Assembly: GCA_009785395.1 (NCBI GenBank)
Contig: WQWK01000013.1
Span: 1 to 15,223, forward strand
Origin: Conexibacteraceae bacterium
GTDB lineage: Bacteria; Actinomycetota; Thermoleophilia; Solirubrobacterales; Solirubrobacteraceae
DNA: 15,223 nt
Reading direction: 5' to 3'
The notes under the pieces are model-generated. The model did no database searches, was not told where the DNA came from, and was given only the letters and a program-made list of their open reading frames with translations. A program made the position numbers and the translations under genes. Within the stretch, counting starts at the first letter, position 1, and every line of letters begins with the position of its first letter. Positions 13,644 to 15,223 of the stretch are shown piece by piece.

Positions 13644-15107
13644 ATGGACATCATCGTTGCGGCCGCCTTGATAGCCGTGGGGATTGTTGTCGCTGCAGCT
13701 GTATACGCGCGCGTGACCGGATCCGGGAGTCCCCGATTGCTCGCGGGCGCGGCCGGATCGCACACGCACGCTCACGTGAGCGATGCACAGCGATCCGAGC
13801 ACGCGCCAGGGTCAGCGGAGCGCCGGGCAGCTCCGGCGGCCAGCAGCAACGGCGGCGGCCGGGCACACAGTGAGGAGCTGCTCAAACGCGAGGGCGCGCT
13901 GCGGCTGCGCGAGTCAGAGATCGCCGAGCGCTCAAGCCTGCTCGATCACCAGCAGGAGGAGCTCGTGCGCGAGCTCGAGCGCATCTCCGGGCTCTCGGCC
14001 ACGCGTGCCAAGCAGATGCTGATCGAGACAGTCGAAGATCAGGCCCGGCATGAGGCGGCGCGACGCGTGCGCCAGATCGAGGACGACACCAAGCGCGAGG
14101 CGGAGCGGCGCGTGCGCAACATCCTCGCTGTCGTCACACAACGGCTGGCTGCGGGTCACGCGACCGAGACCACCGTGTCCGTGGTCCAGCTCGCCTCAGA
14201 TGACATGAAGGGCCGGATAATCGGACGCGAGGGCCGCAACATCCGCGTGCTCGAGACGCTCACGGGGGTCGACTTCATCATCGACGACACGCCGGGCGCG
14301 GTCGTGCTCTCGGGGTTCGACGGCGTGCGCCGGGAGATCGCACGCCTGACCCTCGAGAAGCTGCTGCAGGACGGGCGGATTCATCCGGCTCGGATCGAGG
14401 AGGTGTACTTCCAGATCAAGTCCGAGCTCGAGACGCACATCGTCGAGGCCGGCGAGCAGGGCGCGTTTGAGGCGGGCGTCCAGGGCCTGCACCCGGAGCT
14501 GATCCGGTACCTGGGACGCCTCAAGTTCCGCACGAGCTACGGCCAGAACGTCCTGGCCCACTCGGTCGAGGTCTCACGCCTGGCGGCGATGATGGCCTCG
14601 GAGCTCGGCGCAAGCGCCAAGACATCGCGCCGCGCCGCGCTGCTGCACGACCTGGGCAAGGCGGTGACGCACGAGATCGAAGGCCCCCACGCGATCGTCG
14701 GAGGCTCGATCGCGCGCAAGTACGGAGAGACCGACGCGGTCGTGCACGCCATGGAGGCCCACCACAATGAGGTCGAGCCGCAAACCGTCGAGGCCGTGAT
14801 CGTGCAGGCGGCCGATGCGCTGTCCGGCGCCCGTCCCGGGGCCCGCGGCGAGTCGCTCGAGCTCTACGTCAAACGCCTCCGCGACCTCGAGGAGATAGCG
14901 ACCAATCACCCGGGGGTCGAGAAGGTCTACGCGATGCAGGCCGGGCGTGAGATCCGCGTGATCGTGGCTCCGGAAACGGTCGACGACGCCGCGGCGACCC
15001 TGCTCTCGTTCGAGATCGCCCGCAAGATCGAGCAGCAGCTCGAATACCCGGGTCAGATCAAGGTGACGGTGATCCGGGAGTCGCGCGCGGTCGATTACGC
15101 GCGCTGA
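13644..15107 (+). CDS. rny: Ribonuclease Y
   Basis: The 487-residue product is a membrane-anchored endoribonuclease that initiates mRNA decay. An N-terminal TM helix (about 2–22) is followed by a low-complexity Ala/Ser/His linker (about 25–75), a coiled coil rich in Glu/Arg/Lys (about 76–165), a KH domain with [11 protein letters not shown] (190–200), and the HD phosphodiesterase domain with His306, the His335–Asp336 pair in LLHDLGKA and HAIVG (349–353). The C-terminus [11 protein letters not shown] is typical. The ATG at 13644 follows GAGAGG at good spacing; an in-frame TTG at 13629 is less likely. The protein is shorter than the usual ~520 residues, mainly in the coiled coil. clpC starts 23 bases downstream. 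Confidence 0.97.
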   Translation: MDIIVAAALIAVGIVVAAAVYARVTGSGSPRLLAGAAGSHTHAHVSDAQRSEHAPGSAERRAAPAASSNGGGRAHSEELLKREGALRLRESEIAERSSLLDHQQEELVRELERISGLSATRAKQMLIETVEDQARHEAARRVRQIEDDTKREAERRVRNILAVVTQRLAAGHATETTVSVVQLASDDMKGRIIGREGRNIRVLETLTGVDFIIDDTPGAVVLSGFDGVRREIARLTLEKLLQDGRIHPARIEEVYFQIKSELETHIVEAGEQGAFEAGVQGLHPELIRYLGRLKFRTSYGQNVLAHSVEVSRLAAMMASELGASAKTSRRAALLHDLGKAVTHEIEGPHAIVGGSIARKYGETDAVVHAMEAHHNEVEPQTVEAVIVQAADALSGARPGARGESLELYVKRLRDLEEIATNHPGVEKVYAMQAGREIRVIVAPETVDDAAATLLSFEIARKIEQQLEYPGQIKVTVIRESRAVDYAR

Positions 15108-15130
15108 AACGGGCGAACAGAGAGACCCCG

Positions 15131-15223
15131 GTGTTTGAGCGCTTCGACGAACAGGCGAGACAGGTTGTCGTGAACGCCCAGGAAGGCGCGCGTGAGCTGC
15201 ACCACAACTACATCGGCACCGAG
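15131..15223 (+). CDS. clpC: ATP-dependent Clp protease ATP-binding subunit ClpC, N-terminal fragment
   Basis: Thirty-one codons are visible, starting at GTG 15131 and running off the window. The peptide has the pattern FERFDEQARQVVVNAQEGAR then HHNYIGTE, which is the start of the Clp N-domain in ClpC/ClpA-type AAA+ unfoldases that feed ClpP. The nearly invariant MFERFT-type start and NYIGTEH motif support both the family and the start. GAGAGA about ten bases upstream may serve as ribosome-binding site. The short 23-base gap suggests co-transcription with rny. Only the N-domain start can be judged, so ClpC versus another Clp_N protein rests on this resemblance. Confidence 0.85.
   Translation, partial: MFERFDEQARQVVVNAQEGARELHHNYIGTE

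Noticed and set aside
13769..13782. 14-base palindrome CGCTCACGTGAGCG in the rny linker
   Set aside because: It is isolated, lies within a low-complexity coding region, and has no related copy in the window.
1..15223. CRISPR arrays, tRNA or rRNA genes, insertion sequences, phage or defence genes
   Set aside because: No repeat–spacer pattern, no cloverleaf or rRNA signature, and no transposase, integrase or defence-type domain could be read; all long frames are accounted for by core genes.

Overview
The window is a stretch of chromosomal housekeeping DNA from a high-GC bacterium, most likely an actinobacterium. The gene order dapA–rnj–ftsK–(RodZ-like)–cinA–recA–recX resembles the arrangement known from Actinobacteria such as mycobacteria. 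An RNase Y gene follows recX, which mycobacteria lack, so a deep-branching class such as Thermoleophilia is a reasonable guess. That placement is inference. I see no rRNA, tRNA, CRISPR array, transposase or phage gene.

Left part (1–4389, plus strand): a 5'-truncated M16 zinc peptidase, then dapB and dapA (two successive steps of the diaminopimelate/lysine pathway), then rnj (RNase J). M16/dapB and dapA/rnj overlap by four bases, so this looks like one translationally coupled operon. Middle (4335–6537, minus strand): an OmpR-type response regulator followed by its histidine kinase. The kinase runs tail-to-tail into rnj with a 55-base coding overlap. A regulatory gap of about 59 bases separates the regulator from ftsK, which is transcribed divergently.

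Right part (6597–15223, plus strand): ftsK (septal DNA translocase), a RodZ-like membrane HTH protein, cinA, an intrinsic terminator, then a 250-base leader with direct repeats and a LexA box ahead of recA–recX. A 242-base leader with a candidate promoter, small ORFs and hairpins precedes rny (RNase Y). The window ends inside the first codons of clpC. The themes are cell-wall precursor synthesis, chromosome segregation and cell shape, the SOS response and homologous recombination, and mRNA decay by RNases J and Y.

I did not find a convincing new multi-gene system. The most interesting unexplained signal is a pair of perfect palindromes with the same AGCG loop and related arms. One lies in frame in the interdomain linker of the M16 peptidase and the other in the disordered N-terminus of FtsK. 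They look like a small dispersed palindromic repeat family that tolerates insertion into coding sequence. Other points of interest are the recA upstream repeats, the rny leader, the overlapping two-component genes, and short tandem duplications in ftsK and recX.
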